Origin: Rhodocyclaceae bacterium
GTDB taxonomy: Bacteria; Pseudomonadota; Gammaproteobacteria; Burkholderiales; Rhodocyclaceae
Assembly (NCBI GenBank): GCA_013791905.1
Contig: VMSX01000017.1
Coordinates: 1 to 64,000, forward strand
Direction: 5' to 3'
Length of the DNA: 64,000 nucleotides
How positions within the stretch are numbered: position 1 is the stretch's first letter; each line of letters starts with the position of its first letter. Below are positions 1-9,833 of this stretch, piece after piece. Under the pieces are notes generated by a model. The model did no database searches and was not told the origin of the DNA. It was given only the letters and a program-made list of their open reading frames with translations. The position numbers and the translations under genes were made by a program.

Positions 1-162
1 ACTCCTGCCGAAAAGTCAGGATATGACCATATTTCACTTCCTGTGAACAGCCCCTCGCCATGTCATTGACCGTGAACGATTTATTCGGCAGAAGTTGCAT
101 ATGGCATAACGCTATTTGCTTGATTGAGAACAGACCCTAGTCTCCTGTTGGGATTGGGGATT

Positions 163-342
163 TCAGGGTTCGGGTGAGCCGATGCGCCGGGCGGCGGCAC
201 GGAGAAACTCGAATTGCCGTTCGCTGGCGCGACAGCCTGCGCAGATGAGGAAATGCAGTTTCAACGCCAGACGCTCGGCCAGCGTGAGCGTGCGCTCCTG
301 GCCTTGCGAAATCAGTTGAGTGGCTTCTTTGCAGTTGATCAT
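163..342 (-). CDS. Zinc-finger anti-sigma factor (zf-HC2 type)
   Basis: A 59-residue protein, read from the internal ATG at 342 because that start overlaps the sigma factor stop as ATGA and begins MINCKEATQL. An early Cys (residue 4) and HFLICAGC (an HxxxCxxC arrangement near residues 30-37) match the zinc-binding anti-sigma module (zf-HC2) seen in small soluble or truncated anti-sigma proteins. There is no membrane segment, so it would act in the cytoplasm by binding the sigma factor encoded immediately upstream. Zinc-thiol chemistry makes redox or metal sensing plausible, but that is inference. Co-transcription with the sigma gene is strongly implied by the overlap. Confidence 0.8.
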   Translation of the reverse strand: MINCKEATQLISQGQERTLTLAERLALKLHFLICAGCRASERQFEFLRAAARRIGSPEP

Positions 343-908
343 TGTTGCTCTCCAAACCAGCGTTGGGTCAGGCATTCGCGTAGCCCCAAACGCGCCCGGT
401 GCAATAGCACCCAGCAATTGGACGGACTAATCGCCAATTCCTTACAAATTTCCTCAGTTTCTAATCCAAGAATCTCGCGCATCATGAAAATTCGGCCGTG
501 TTTGGGTGGTACGCCATCCAGGCAGGCTTCGAACACCACCCAGAATTGCTGGTTGTCCAGGGCCGCCTCCGGGTCGGCCCAGGCCATCGGCGGCGCGGCC
601 CAGTGACCGCGCTGGTCGAACAGGTCGTCGAGATCCTTCATTTCGTCCTCGGCCGCGGCAAAATCCATCACATTGCCTTCGCGCACCCGTCGCCGCAGCT
701 CATCGATGATTTTGTTCTTCAGGATGGAGAACACCCAGGTCTTGACGGATGACGCCCCGGTGAACTTGTCGGCAGACGTGTGCGCCGCCAATAACGCCTC
801 CTGTACGGCGTCCTCGGCCGCCGCCTCGGAACGCAGTTGCAAGCGGGCAAAGCGCAGCATCTGCGGCCGCATGTCGGCGAGCGCGGCTTGAATTTCGTCT
901 GGTGTCAT
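339..908 (-). CDS. ECF-type RNA polymerase sigma factor
   Basis: A 189-residue sigma-70 family factor. Region 2 is visible around residues 20-85 (RLQLRSEAAAEDAVQEALL, then TWVFSILKNKIIDELRR) and region 4 near the C-terminus (GLETEEICKELAISPSNCWVLLHRAR). A longer open frame extends upstream, but the ATG at 908 has GGAGG four bases before it and matches the family N-terminus (MTPDEIQAAL). It overlaps the anti-sigma gene downstream, forming a regulator/anti-regulator pair. The region between the two domains (residues about 95-125, acidic, EDEMKDLDDLFDQ) is longer than in minimal ECF factors. The Shine-Dalgarno sequence comes from a dispersed repeat. Confidence 0.9.
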   Translation of the reverse strand: MTPDEIQAALADMRPQMLRFARLQLRSEAAAEDAVQEALLAAHTSADKFTGASSVKTWVFSILKNKIIDELRRRVREGNVMDFAAAEDEMKDLDDLFDQRGHWAAPPMAWADPEAALDNQQFWVVFEACLDGVPPKHGRIFMMREILGLETEEICKELAISPSNCWVLLHRARLGLRECLTQRWFGEQQ

Positions 909-1163
909 AGTTCCTCCGCCGGGCCGCCCCAAGGAGGGACAGCCAACACATGGAGCGGGCAAGGCCCGCGAACAACCGTCACCCCCTTTTTTGAGAAGGG
1001 GGCTGGGGGGATGAGGGTCATAGTTCCTCCGCCGGGCCGCCCCAAGGAGGAACAGCCAACACATGGAGCGGGCATCGCCCGCGAACTTCCGTCACCCCCT
1101 TCTTTGAGAAGGGGGTTGGGGGGATGAGGGTCATACTTCCTCCGCCGGGCAGCGCCAAGGGAG
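905..1163 (-). repeat. 113-bp tandem repeat carrying two coupled mini-ORFs before the sigma gene
   Basis: Two near-identical 113-bp units (906-1018 and 1019-1131) and a degenerate third start (1132-1163) lie directly upstream of the sigma factor. Each carries a hairpin (CCTCC arm, TTGGGGCGGCCC core, GGAGG arm) and a C-run/G-run palindrome. Read on the minus strand, the units form 38-codon ORFs at 1134-1018 and 1021-905. Each has GGAGG four bases before its ATG. Each ends in a TGA that overlaps the next ATG, the second one overlapping the sigma start. Whether the peptides are made is unknown. Confidence 0.85.
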
Positions 1164-1241
1164 ACGGGATCAGTCACCCCGGCGCTGGCAGGCAGCCATC
1201 ATAGCCAACGGAGTCAAATGCCGTGGCGATAGGATGCCGGG

Positions 1242-2585
1242 TCAGGTATTGCTGCAGTGACTGATGACGTAGCGATGTTTGCCCGAGGCACTGCGGGGAA
1301 TTTCAGCGACACAATTGATCTCCAAAGCCATCTGTTCATCGATATCCCTGGCGATTCTGGTCCGCAGGTCGGCGGTGACTGCGGCGGGCAGAGCAATGGA
1401 GGCTACGATATTGAGTGTGAGCTTGTCGATGGCGCTCTGAATACACTGAAACTGCTTGATCTGTGGCAGATGAGCGAGCAGGCGATTGAAATAGGAGGGA
1501 TGAATGTGCTTGCCGCTTGGTGTAAGGATCATGTCATTATTGCGGCACATCCCCATTTCCATTAACGGGAATGGTGAGCCGCAGTCGCAATGGTTTGCCT
1601 CATCCGCCAGCAAGCGTCCCGAGTCACCGATGTCGTAGCGAATGAAGGGCATCAGCCGGTTGGTCAGCGAGGTGACAATGAGACGGCTGTTGGCCTGCCC
1701 CATGTTGTCGCTGGCGCTCACATCCGGCGTTTCTAGATACACCATGTCGGTAAATACATGCATCCGGCCATGGCGACATTCGCAGGCGATGTTGGGGATC
1801 TCGCGGCAGCCGTATTGGTTGAATACCTTGCAGCCGAAGGCGCGCTCGATGAGTTCTCGCTGCGGCCCAGTCAACACTTCCGCGGTCGAGTAGACACCGC
1901 GCAGGGTCGCCGGCATCGGCTGCCGGGTATCGATGATAAAGCGCGCAAATTCGGCAAGCACCGTGGCGTAGCCCTGCAGCAGAACGGGCCGGTAACCGCG
2001 AACAAAGCTTGACCATTCATGCATCTGCTGCTCGGAGCACTCGAAGGCGGCGATGGTTTTTTCCGCGGCAATGAAATCAGTCCAGCCCGCACCAAACACA
2101 CCGCCGATCTGGGTGTCCTGGCGGGCTCCCCAGAAATTGAGGATCTTTTCGCCGGGCTGCCAGCCTGACATCATGTAACTGCGACACATGCCGGCACGCA
2201 TCAGCTCGTGCTTGGCGTCGTCATACCAGAATGCCAAGGGGTTCCCGGTCGAACCGCCGGTGTGGCCTAACTTAACCTGGCGGCGGTCGGCGTTGCGGTC
2301 CAGCAGTTCGTCCAGGTGCGGGCGGATATCCTCCTTGCGCAGGATGGGCAGGGTGCCAAGGGGCAGGCCGTCTGGGGCCGCCGGCACGCGTAACAGCGGC
2401 GCGAATCTGGCGGCGTAATACGCCGTATTCTGCGTGGCGTAGGCGATGATGCCGGCCAGATCCTGTTGCTGTTTCTGCAGCACTGCCTGACGGTCGAGGG
2501 ACTGGGTGTGCAGCAGCGCGTCAAGCAGCGCAAAGCGCCTGGAGCGCAGGCGGCGATGCAGCCAGTGACGCAGTTGGCTACGCAA
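1242..2585 (-). CDS. Adenylate-forming ligase, PaaK/CapK (phenylacetate-CoA ligase-like) family
   Basis: A 447-residue protein of the phenylacetate-CoA ligase/CapK superfamily. The phosphate-binding loop HTGGSTGNPLAF is near residue 108. Later blocks (VFNQYGCREIPNIACEC, then RYDIGDSGRLL) correspond to the adenylate-binding core and hinge. Relatives in polysaccharide clusters, rather than true phenylacetate ligases, look closest from context. The start is a TTG at 2585 preceded by TAGGAG; no ATG or GTG lies between it and the in-frame TAG stop of the upstream gene, only nine bases away. It is the last gene of a three-gene minus-strand run with a glycosyltransferase-like gene and a ThDP enzyme. 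The substrate is not known. Confidence 0.75.
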   Translation of the reverse strand: MRSQLRHWLHRRLRSRRFALLDALLHTQSLDRQAVLQKQQQDLAGIIAYATQNTAYYAARFAPLLRVPAAPDGLPLGTLPILRKEDIRPHLDELLDRNADRRQVKLGHTGGSTGNPLAFWYDDAKHELMRAGMCRSYMMSGWQPGEKILNFWGARQDTQIGGVFGAGWTDFIAAEKTIAAFECSEQQMHEWSSFVRGYRPVLLQGYATVLAEFARFIIDTRQPMPATLRGVYSTAEVLTGPQRELIERAFGCKVFNQYGCREIPNIACECRHGRMHVFTDMVYLETPDVSASDNMGQANSRLIVTSLTNRLMPFIRYDIGDSGRLLADEANHCDCGSPFPLMEMGMCRNNDMILTPSGKHIHPSYFNRLLAHLPQIKQFQCIQSAIDKLTLNIVASIALPAAVTADLRTRIARDIDEQMALEINCVAEIPRSASGKHRYVISHCSNT

Positions 2586-2594
2586 GCGGGACTC

Positions 2595-4418
2595 CTAGAC
2601 CGGCTGGCTGTGGGCGCTTGCCAGTTGCATCAGCCACGCTGCGCTGTCCGCTGGATAGCTGACAATGGCGTCGAACAGGTTGGGACGCCATTTATCCCAG
2701 TTGGGCGATGAGTTGATGCGCTCGTAACAGGGCGAGTCCGCGCCAAAGTTGTGGGTCACATTGGCAACGAAAACCCTGAAGGCGTCCACTGCTGCAGTTT
2801 GCGTGGCAGGCTGATTCCACCAGTGCGCAGGATCGTCCAGCAATGTGCGCAGACGCCCCAGCTTATCGAGTATGTCCGCATGCTGGGCGTTGTATTTTTG
2901 TTGCATGTCCTCACGCACCGCTTCCAGGGTGGCCGCGATCACGGCAGTCGCGGGCACCTGCAGCGGGAAGCCATCAGCCGCCAGACGTTCTATGGAAAAC
3001 AGCATCACATCGCCATGAAACTGGCGCTCAAATTCGTCGTGCAGGTCGATGGCGCCGGCATTGGCTTGCACGCCGGGACGAAACTCCGCCTGCCCGGTAC
3101 TGTGCACCGTGCGCTTGTGCAGCATCGGCAGGTTGGCGGAGACAAAGCGGGCGCCGATTTCCGACTTGACGATGCGTCCCAGCGTCGGACCGGACATGCG
3201 CAGGCGCAATGCGGCAAAGGGAATGAAATACTTGAGTCCGCTGGGCCGGAACACGTAATTGCCGGCATACACGGTGCGTGCCGCCTGCACCGTGCGCAGC
3301 GTGTCGGAGTAGACATAATGGGACACGCGGGTCGGGTGCTCGCCGTAGAAAAAACTCCCCAGCCGGTGCGCGAAATGAGCAAAGCAGTCGGCCTCGCTGT
3401 GTGCGCCAGCCAGGGTGCACCGGTAGCGATACGCCGCGGCAGCCGCCTTAAAGCCAAACAGGTCGGCCATGTCGTGATAGGCGGCCTCACCCTCGCTGTG
3501 CGGGTCGGCCTGGTGATGCCGACAGGCGCAATCCGGGTTGCCGTCAGCCATTTGGCGCAGGAAGACGATGACATCTTCCATGAAATTGCCGGCCATGACG
3601 GCGGGCGAAACGGGGGGGTCGCCCACCACCTTGCCGGTCAGCACTTCGGCATCGGTCTGGGTGAAGATCTCGTCCAGGTAATGAAAGAAATTAACGGCAC
3701 AGACCTCTTTGTCACCTTGGGCCGTGGCGACCTTCACCTTGAACTCCTGATCGCTGTCGACGGAGTAGAACAGCAGTTGCTGGTCCGGCTCGTGGGCGGC
3801 CATTTCGTTCAGCTTGAGGTAGGCAATGTTGCGCATGACGGCTTGGCCCTTATGACCAAAATTGCCGTCTGCTCCCGGTGTACACGCGCCGAGAATCCTG
3901 GCCAGCGCCGGCGCGGGTTGATTGTTCGCGGTCAGCGACTGCAATAGTTCGAGCTGTTCGGCGGGGCCGAAGTGGATAGTGGCCAGACCATGCCGGCTGA
4001 AGTAGCGCGCTAGTTCGCGGTGCCATGCGATGCTACTGGCATTGCGACTGTCGTCGGCGATCAGCACGGTGATCTTGCGGTAGGCACCGTTGCTCATCCC
4101 GCCATAACCGAAGGCCTGGCATTGTTCAAGCAGGCTGCCCAGGCAGGCCTGCAGATGCTGCGGCCGGTCCGCCACGGGGATGACGATGACGAACTTGTGG
4201 CGCCGGTCGCGAGCGCCGTATCCTTGGTGGTGTTGCTCGCTCTTCAGCAGCTCCAGTTGCCGGAACGCTGCCTGATAGGACACCAGCAGGGACTCGTTCA
4301 AACCACCGGCCCAGAGTTCCTTTTCGATTGCCGCGATTGTCGCTCGTTGCGCCGCCAGCGCGGCGATTTCAGCGTCCGTGCGTGGGTCAGCGACCCGACA
4401 AGTAGCCTGGGAAGACAT
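2595..4418 (-). CDS. Glycosyltransferase-like protein (GT-A N-terminal fold)
   Basis: About 607 residues. The segment KFVIVIPVADRPQHLQACLGSL, then ITVLIADDS near residues 75-130, resembles the opening strands of family 2 glycosyltransferases, and SVDSDQEF is a candidate DxD-type metal site. The rest, about 400 residues rich in aromatic and His/Cys positions (NPDCACRHHQ), is not recognised. No membrane segments are evident, so it is probably cytoplasmic. I chose the ATG at 4418, which overlaps the end of the upstream ThDP gene by 32 bases; a longer in-frame start lies deep inside that gene. The neighbours suggest modification of a carbohydrate or a nucleotide-linked acid, but the reaction is unknown. 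Confidence 0.6.
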   Translation of the reverse strand: MSSQATCRVADPRTDAEIAALAAQRATIAAIEKELWAGGLNESLLVSYQAAFRQLELLKSEQHHQGYGARDRRHKFVIVIPVADRPQHLQACLGSLLEQCQAFGYGGMSNGAYRKITVLIADDSRNASSIAWHRELARYFSRHGLATIHFGPAEQLELLQSLTANNQPAPALARILGACTPGADGNFGHKGQAVMRNIAYLKLNEMAAHEPDQQLLFYSVDSDQEFKVKVATAQGDKEVCAVNFFHYLDEIFTQTDAEVLTGKVVGDPPVSPAVMAGNFMEDVIVFLRQMADGNPDCACRHHQADPHSEGEAAYHDMADLFGFKAAAAAYRYRCTLAGAHSEADCFAHFAHRLGSFFYGEHPTRVSHYVYSDTLRTVQAARTVYAGNYVFRPSGLKYFIPFAALRLRMSGPTLGRIVKSEIGARFVSANLPMLHKRTVHSTGQAEFRPGVQANAGAIDLHDEFERQFHGDVMLFSIERLAADGFPLQVPATAVIAATLEAVREDMQQKYNAQHADILDKLGRLRTLLDDPAHWWNQPATQTAAVDAFRVFVANVTHNFGADSPCYERINSSPNWDKWRPNLFDAIVSYPADSAAWLMQLASAHSQPV

Positions 4419-6087
4419 TTTTATCCAGCTTGATTTCAATGAGATTGAGCGAGTTGGTGAGGTCGGCGCGGGCAAACAAATCGTCCACGTCGGCCACGCT
4501 GCCGATTTTCCAGTGATTGATGCCAAACGCGCGGGCGAGCATTTGATAATCCGGATTCACGAAGTCGCAGTCGATAAATCTTGATGCGTAGAGTTGCTGC
4601 TGGTTCTTGCGGATCAACCCCATGCTGGAATTGTTCAATACGACCGCATTGATCGGGATGGCGTAATTCACGGCGGTCATGAGTTCCATGCAGCACATCT
4701 GGAAGCCGCCATCGCCAAGAATGGCAAAGGTGGGCCCATTGCGGGCAAAGCGACCGCCGATGGCGGCCGGAATGGCATGACCGAGAGAAGAGATGCCCGA
4801 ATTCGGAAAATAGTGGTTGCCGGGTGCGATCTTCAGGAAGTGCTGGGCGAAAATAATGTTGTCGTCGAAGATCTGTACGTCTTGCGCAAAATTTGCGGCA
4901 AGCTGGGTAAAGAAATGCTCGATCAATGGAAATTGCTTGCCGGTCCCGTTGCTGCCGGCACCTTGGGTTGCCGCTGCGCCAGCCACTTTCCGCAGGTCGG
5001 TGAGGGTGTCGAGATTTTTTCTGTTCGCCCCGTTTTCATCGACATATTCCAGCACGTCGTGCAGCACACCATGAATGTCGGCGTGGATGGCGAGGTCGGC
5101 GCGGAATACTTTTTCCAGTTGTGCGGGGTCGTTGTCAACTTGAGCGACTTGTTTATCCGCCAATAACTTGGCGTCCCACATGTGGCTGGTCCGTTCGTTG
5201 AATCCGGCGCCCAAAAATATCACCAGGTCAGCGTGATCAACGATATAGCGGTAGGCCATGCCGTTCGAGGTGACGCCCAGGCAGCCCAGCGACAACTCGC
5301 TATCCTCGCCGATGGTGCCCTTGCCTTTGAGGCTGGTGGCGACCGGTATGCCAAGGCGGTCGCTCAACGCGGCGACGGTTTGCTGCGCGCCGGACCGGAT
5401 GCAACCATATCCGGCAACGATGACGGGATGGCGGGCTGATGCAATCATTTTTGCCAGTGCATCGCCTGGCGAAAGTGAATTGCTGGCATTCCTGCTGGAA
5501 ACGTGGCGGGTAGCCACACGGGCCGCGACCGAAAAATTGATGCTGTCCAGCAGGTCTTCTTCGACCATTTCCTTCTGGACGTTATAGGGAAAGCTGAGCA
5601 GTACCGGTCCTGAGTTTGCCGCAAGCAGGGTCCGCGCCGCCTGGTTCAGTACCTGCGCGAGGTAATCGGTGCGCTCGACGACCTTGTGATAGCGGGTAAT
5701 CCCCTTGAACAGGGCGGTCTGGTCGATGGTGCCGCCCTCGCCCGAGCTTTCCTGCAGTCCGCCCTTGCCAAAAATGTAGGTCGGCGTTTCACCGGTAATG
5801 ATCAGAATGGGCTGCTTGTCCGCATAGGCACTGGCGATGCCGGTAACCAGATTGGTGGCACCCGGGCCGGCGGTGGTGATGCAAGCGGAAATTCCTCCAG
5901 AAACGCGGGCATAACCGCTCGCCATGAAGGCCGCACCCTGCTCGTGCTTGACCAGCACGCTCTTGATCGGCGAATCGTAAAGGCAATCGTAGACCGGCAG
6001 GATGTGGGCTCCAGGCATGCCAAAGACATGAGCAATGCCGAGACGCTCCATGAACCTGACGATGAGTTCACTGACGGCTATCTTCAT
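4387..6087 (-). CDS. Thiamine-diphosphate enzyme, acetolactate synthase-like
   Basis: About 566 residues with the three-domain ThDP layout. The N-terminal PYR domain includes KHEQGAAFMA, whose Glu is the cofactor-activating residue. A central domain follows. The C-terminal PP domain has the GDGGFQ...NN diphosphate motif (GDGGFQMCCMELMT to VVLNNSSMG). The start at 6087 (MKIAVSELIVRF) fits the family; the frame extends further upstream without family similarity. It resembles the large subunit of acetolactate synthase, but no small regulatory subunit or ilv gene is nearby. A specialised decarboxylase or carboligase within the ligase/glycosyltransferase cluster is more likely. The substrate cannot be told from sequence. 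Confidence 0.8.
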   Translation of the reverse strand: MKIAVSELIVRFMERLGIAHVFGMPGAHILPVYDCLYDSPIKSVLVKHEQGAAFMASGYARVSGGISACITTAGPGATNLVTGIASAYADKQPILIITGETPTYIFGKGGLQESSGEGGTIDQTALFKGITRYHKVVERTDYLAQVLNQAARTLLAANSGPVLLSFPYNVQKEMVEEDLLDSINFSVAARVATRHVSSRNASNSLSPGDALAKMIASARHPVIVAGYGCIRSGAQQTVAALSDRLGIPVATSLKGKGTIGEDSELSLGCLGVTSNGMAYRYIVDHADLVIFLGAGFNERTSHMWDAKLLADKQVAQVDNDPAQLEKVFRADLAIHADIHGVLHDVLEYVDENGANRKNLDTLTDLRKVAGAAATQGAGSNGTGKQFPLIEHFFTQLAANFAQDVQIFDDNIIFAQHFLKIAPGNHYFPNSGISSLGHAIPAAIGGRFARNGPTFAILGDGGFQMCCMELMTAVNYAIPINAVVLNNSSMGLIRKNQQQLYASRFIDCDFVNPDYQMLARAFGINHWKIGSVADVDDLFARADLTNSLNLIEIKLDKNVFPGYLSGR

Positions 6088-6270
6088 TTGATTCCAACAA
6101 TGCAAAAACTTGAGCGCCGCCTGAAAGGTGCTGACGACTATCTGCAAACCGGGCGATTTGAGCACAAACCAGGCCGCAGCGAAACTCCCGTATTGAGCTA
6201 CCACACTGCCGCAAGGGGCGATTAACTGCTGGAAACCAGTGAACAGGCAACGTCAGCAAAAATGAAACTC

Positions 6271-6298
6271 CTTGAAATTTCATTGAAAACAGCCTACT
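6271..6298 (+). promoter_or_regulatory. Possible heat-shock (sigma-32) promoter
   Basis: CTTGAAA at 6271 matches the sigma-32 -35 consensus. It is followed after 15 bases by CCTACT, a poor match to CCCCAT. The location, 37 bases before a small heat-shock gene, supports it; the weak -10 does not. Confidence 0.35.
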
Positions 6299-6334
6299 CA
6301 GTAATGGTGGTAATCCGCGAGAAGGAGAGATGTC

Positions 6335-6748
6335 ATGAACCCGCTAATCCGCCAAGATCCACTTGATGATTTTTTCCGGGGTTTTTTTGTGCGCCCGGTG
6401 GAGTATGGGGTTGCTGCAGAGGCACCCAATATCAAGATTGATGTGAAGGAGCAGGACAAATCCTTTCTGGTCCATGCCGAAATGCCCGGCATCAAGAAGG
6501 AGGATATTCATGTCAGCATCGAAGGGCCGGTTGTCTCGATCACTGCAGAACGCAAGCAGGAGAAGGATGTGAAGGAAGGTGAGCGAATCGTGCGCATTGA
6601 GCGGTATTTCGGCAAGGTTTCGCGCAGCTTCCAGCTTGGTCAGGATATCGACGACAGCAAGGCCAGTGCCAAATTCGTCGATGGCGTGCTGGAACTGGCA
6701 CTGCCGAAGAAGGACGCCACGCAATCCAAGCGTCTGGCCATTGACTGA
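6335..6748 (+). CDS. Small heat-shock protein, Hsp20/alpha-crystallin family
   Basis: A 137-residue holdase chaperone. The alpha-crystallin domain spans about residues 30-125, beginning NIKIDVKEQDKSFLVHAEMPG and ending at VDGVLELALPKK, with the short C-terminal tail typical of bacterial class A/B small Hsps. The N-terminal arm (NPLIRQDPLDDFFRGFF) is of the kind that mediates oligomerisation. The start has a strong GGAGA ribosome-binding site. It stands as a single gene with its own terminator at 6772-6803 and a possible heat-shock promoter upstream. Such proteins bind unfolding clients in the cytoplasm and pass them to DnaK/ClpB. Confidence 0.93.
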   Translation: MNPLIRQDPLDDFFRGFFVRPVEYGVAAEAPNIKIDVKEQDKSFLVHAEMPGIKKEDIHVSIEGPVVSITAERKQEKDVKEGERIVRIERYFGKVSRSFQLGQDIDDSKASAKFVDGVLELALPKKDATQSKRLAID

Positions 6749-6771
6749 GAGCGCAAAATCGGCGCTGCCAG

Positions 6772-7703
<932 letters not shown>

Positions 7704-7720
7704 GGCCCGCCCTCCCCCGA

Positions 7721-7746
7721 CCCCTCCCGCGCGGGAGGGGTGACTG
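7721..7746 (+). repeat. REP-like palindrome, copy 1
   Basis: A perfect 20-bp palindrome (CCCCTCCCGC then GCGGGAGGGG) followed by TGACTG. The same 26-nt unit recurs with one base changed at 9849-9874. Looser relatives (C-run, short loop, G-run, often after GTCA) occur near 972-1012, 1091-1125, 11323-11358, 26156-26190 and 54408-54440. It could also help end argB transcription, as T-rich sequence follows. Confidence 0.75.
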
Positions 7747-7948
7747 TTGTTTTTGCCTACGGCCGCCGCTCTGCGGCTTAACGCCGGCTGTGCCGGCATT
7801 AGCCTTCGCCGCAACGGCGCGACTGCGTCGCTTGTTGTCGCTTTGCCTTGGGGCGGCCCTTCGCCCGGACAGACGAGTATGGCTTAAGGTGATCACCCAC
7901 TTACGCTGCAGAGTGGATAGAATCGCCGGCTGACATGTATTGGCCGTG
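7747..7948. repeat. Intergenic region with stacked small hairpins
   Basis: This stretch between argB and slmA shows short GC palindromes one after another (for example GCCGGC TGT GCCGGC near 7783-7797) and one TTGGGGCGGCCC core at 7848-7859. No gene is visible. It looks like a composite of dispersed intergenic repeats. Confidence 0.5.
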
Positions 7949-7973
7949 CCTCCTTGGGGCGGCCCTGCGGAGG
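7949..7973 (+). repeat. Hairpin repeat supplying the slmA ribosome-binding site
   Basis: CCTCC arm, TTGGGGCGGCCC core and GGAGG arm. The 3' arm is the Shine-Dalgarno sequence of slmA, four bases before its ATG. If the hairpin forms in RNA it would hide that site. Confidence 0.8.
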
Positions 7974-7977
7974 CACC

Positions 7978-8556
7978 ATGGCCCTAGCCGGCGAACGCAA
8001 GCTACAGATTCTGCAAACCATTGCCACCATGCTGGAAAATCCGGCGGGTGAAAAGATCACCACGGCAGCCCTGGCGGCCAAGCTTGCGGTCTCCGAGGCG
8101 GCGCTTTACCGCCATTTTCCGAGCAAGGCGCGCATGTTCGAGGGTTTGATCGAGTTCATCGAAACCGCGTTGTTTTCAGTGGTGGGTCAGATTGCCGCCG
8201 CCGAAGAGCATGGCCTGCGTCAGGTTGAATTGATGCTTGCGGCGGCACTGCGTTTTGCCGGCAAGAATCGCGGCCTCGCCCGCGTGATGGTCGGCGATGC
8301 CCTCGTGCACGAGAATCCACGCCTGCAGGCGCGCATCAACCAGCTGTTCGAACGGCTGGAGGCCTCGCTCAAGCAGGCACTGAAAATTGCCGTGGCCCAA
8401 GGGGTGTTGCCGGCGGCGCACGACTGCCAGGCGCATGCCGATCTGCTGGTCTGCCATGTACTGGGACGACTGCAACGCTTCGTCAAGAGCGGTTTCAAAG
8501 ACGACCCGCTCAGTCACTGGCCAACGCAATGGCCTGTGCTGGTCGGACGGGCGTAG
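7978..8556 (+). CDS. slmA: Nucleoid occlusion factor SlmA (TetR family)
   Basis: A 192-residue TetR-family protein. The N-terminal helix-turn-helix is visible at about residues 28-52 (ITTAALAAKLAVSEAALYRHFPSKARMFEGL). The C-terminal ligand/dimer domain follows SlmA (FIETALFSVVGQI, ARVMVGDALVHENPRLQARINQLFERLE). SlmA binds chromosomal SBS sites and blocks FtsZ assembly over the nucleoid. The ATG at 7978 was chosen because GGAGG lies just before it. Location next to argB is typical for betaproteobacteria. It converges on hemB. Confidence 0.9.
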   Translation: MALAGERKLQILQTIATMLENPAGEKITTAALAAKLAVSEAALYRHFPSKARMFEGLIEFIETALFSVVGQIAAAEEHGLRQVELMLAAALRFAGKNRGLARVMVGDALVHENPRLQARINQLFERLEASLKQALKIAVAQGVLPAAHDCQAHADLLVCHVLGRLQRFVKSGFKDDPLSHWPTQWPVLVGRA

Positions 8557-8557
8557 C

Positions 8558-8607
8558 GCCGTCCTACCAGTCCCGAAAAGGGGATTCCCTGCGGTCACGC
8601 CGACTTT
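8558..8607 (+). repeat. Interrupted copy of the 23-nt dispersed motif
   Basis: The left half GCCGTCCTACCAG and the right half CGCCGACTTT of the dispersed motif are separated by 27 bases (8571-8597). The 27-base insert has a small TCCC...GGGA hairpin. The same arrangement, with an insert of identical length and similar sequence, occurs at 36529-36578. Confidence 0.75.
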
Positions 8608-9680
<1,073 letters not shown>

Positions 9681-9686
9681 AGAAGG

Positions 9687-9792
9687 CGGAGGGTGCTGAA
9701 TCCTCCCCCGTCCTCCCTCCCTGGGCGGGTGCCTCGATACATATCGGGGCATTAAGCTCCCGGCTTTATCCCCTTTGGCCGGGAGCTTTTTC
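9687..9792 (+). ncRNA. Candidate small RNA between hemB and engB
   Basis: About 106 nt bounded by a sigma-70-like promoter and a strong intrinsic terminator. Predicted folds: a 5' hairpin GGAGG...CCTCC (9688-9706), a CU-rich stretch (TCCTCCCCCG and TCCTCCCTCCC), an 8-bp hairpin around CGATA-CA-TATCG (9732-9749), then the terminator stem. CU-rich single-stranded segments can pair with Shine-Dalgarno sequences, a known design of regulatory RNAs. The expression and the family are not known; no match to a named RNA is claimed. Confidence 0.5.
9754..9792 (+). terminator. Strong intrinsic terminator on the plus strand
   Basis: A 10-11 bp stem (AAGCTCCCGGC with GCCGGGAGCTT) around a 13-base loop, followed by a T-run. 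There is no plus-strand gene upstream, which is why a small RNA is proposed. Confidence 0.8.
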
Positions 9793-9833
9793 TTTGTGGC
9801 CTTGCCACAAAGAAAAAGCTCCCAAGGGAGCCA
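9781..9833 (-). terminator. Terminator region after engB, overlapping a 20-bp inverted repeat
   Basis: On the minus strand GGCTCCC, TT, GGGAGC and a T-run form an intrinsic terminator for engB. The T-run and following bases are part of a perfect 20-bp inverted repeat (9781-9800 with 9804-9823, 3-base loop). Its left arm also pairs with 9754-9764, so mutually exclusive folds are possible. Confidence 0.7.

Noticed and set aside
906-1131. Tandem repeat considered as a CRISPR fragment
   Set aside because: The units are contiguous without spacers and no cas gene is present.
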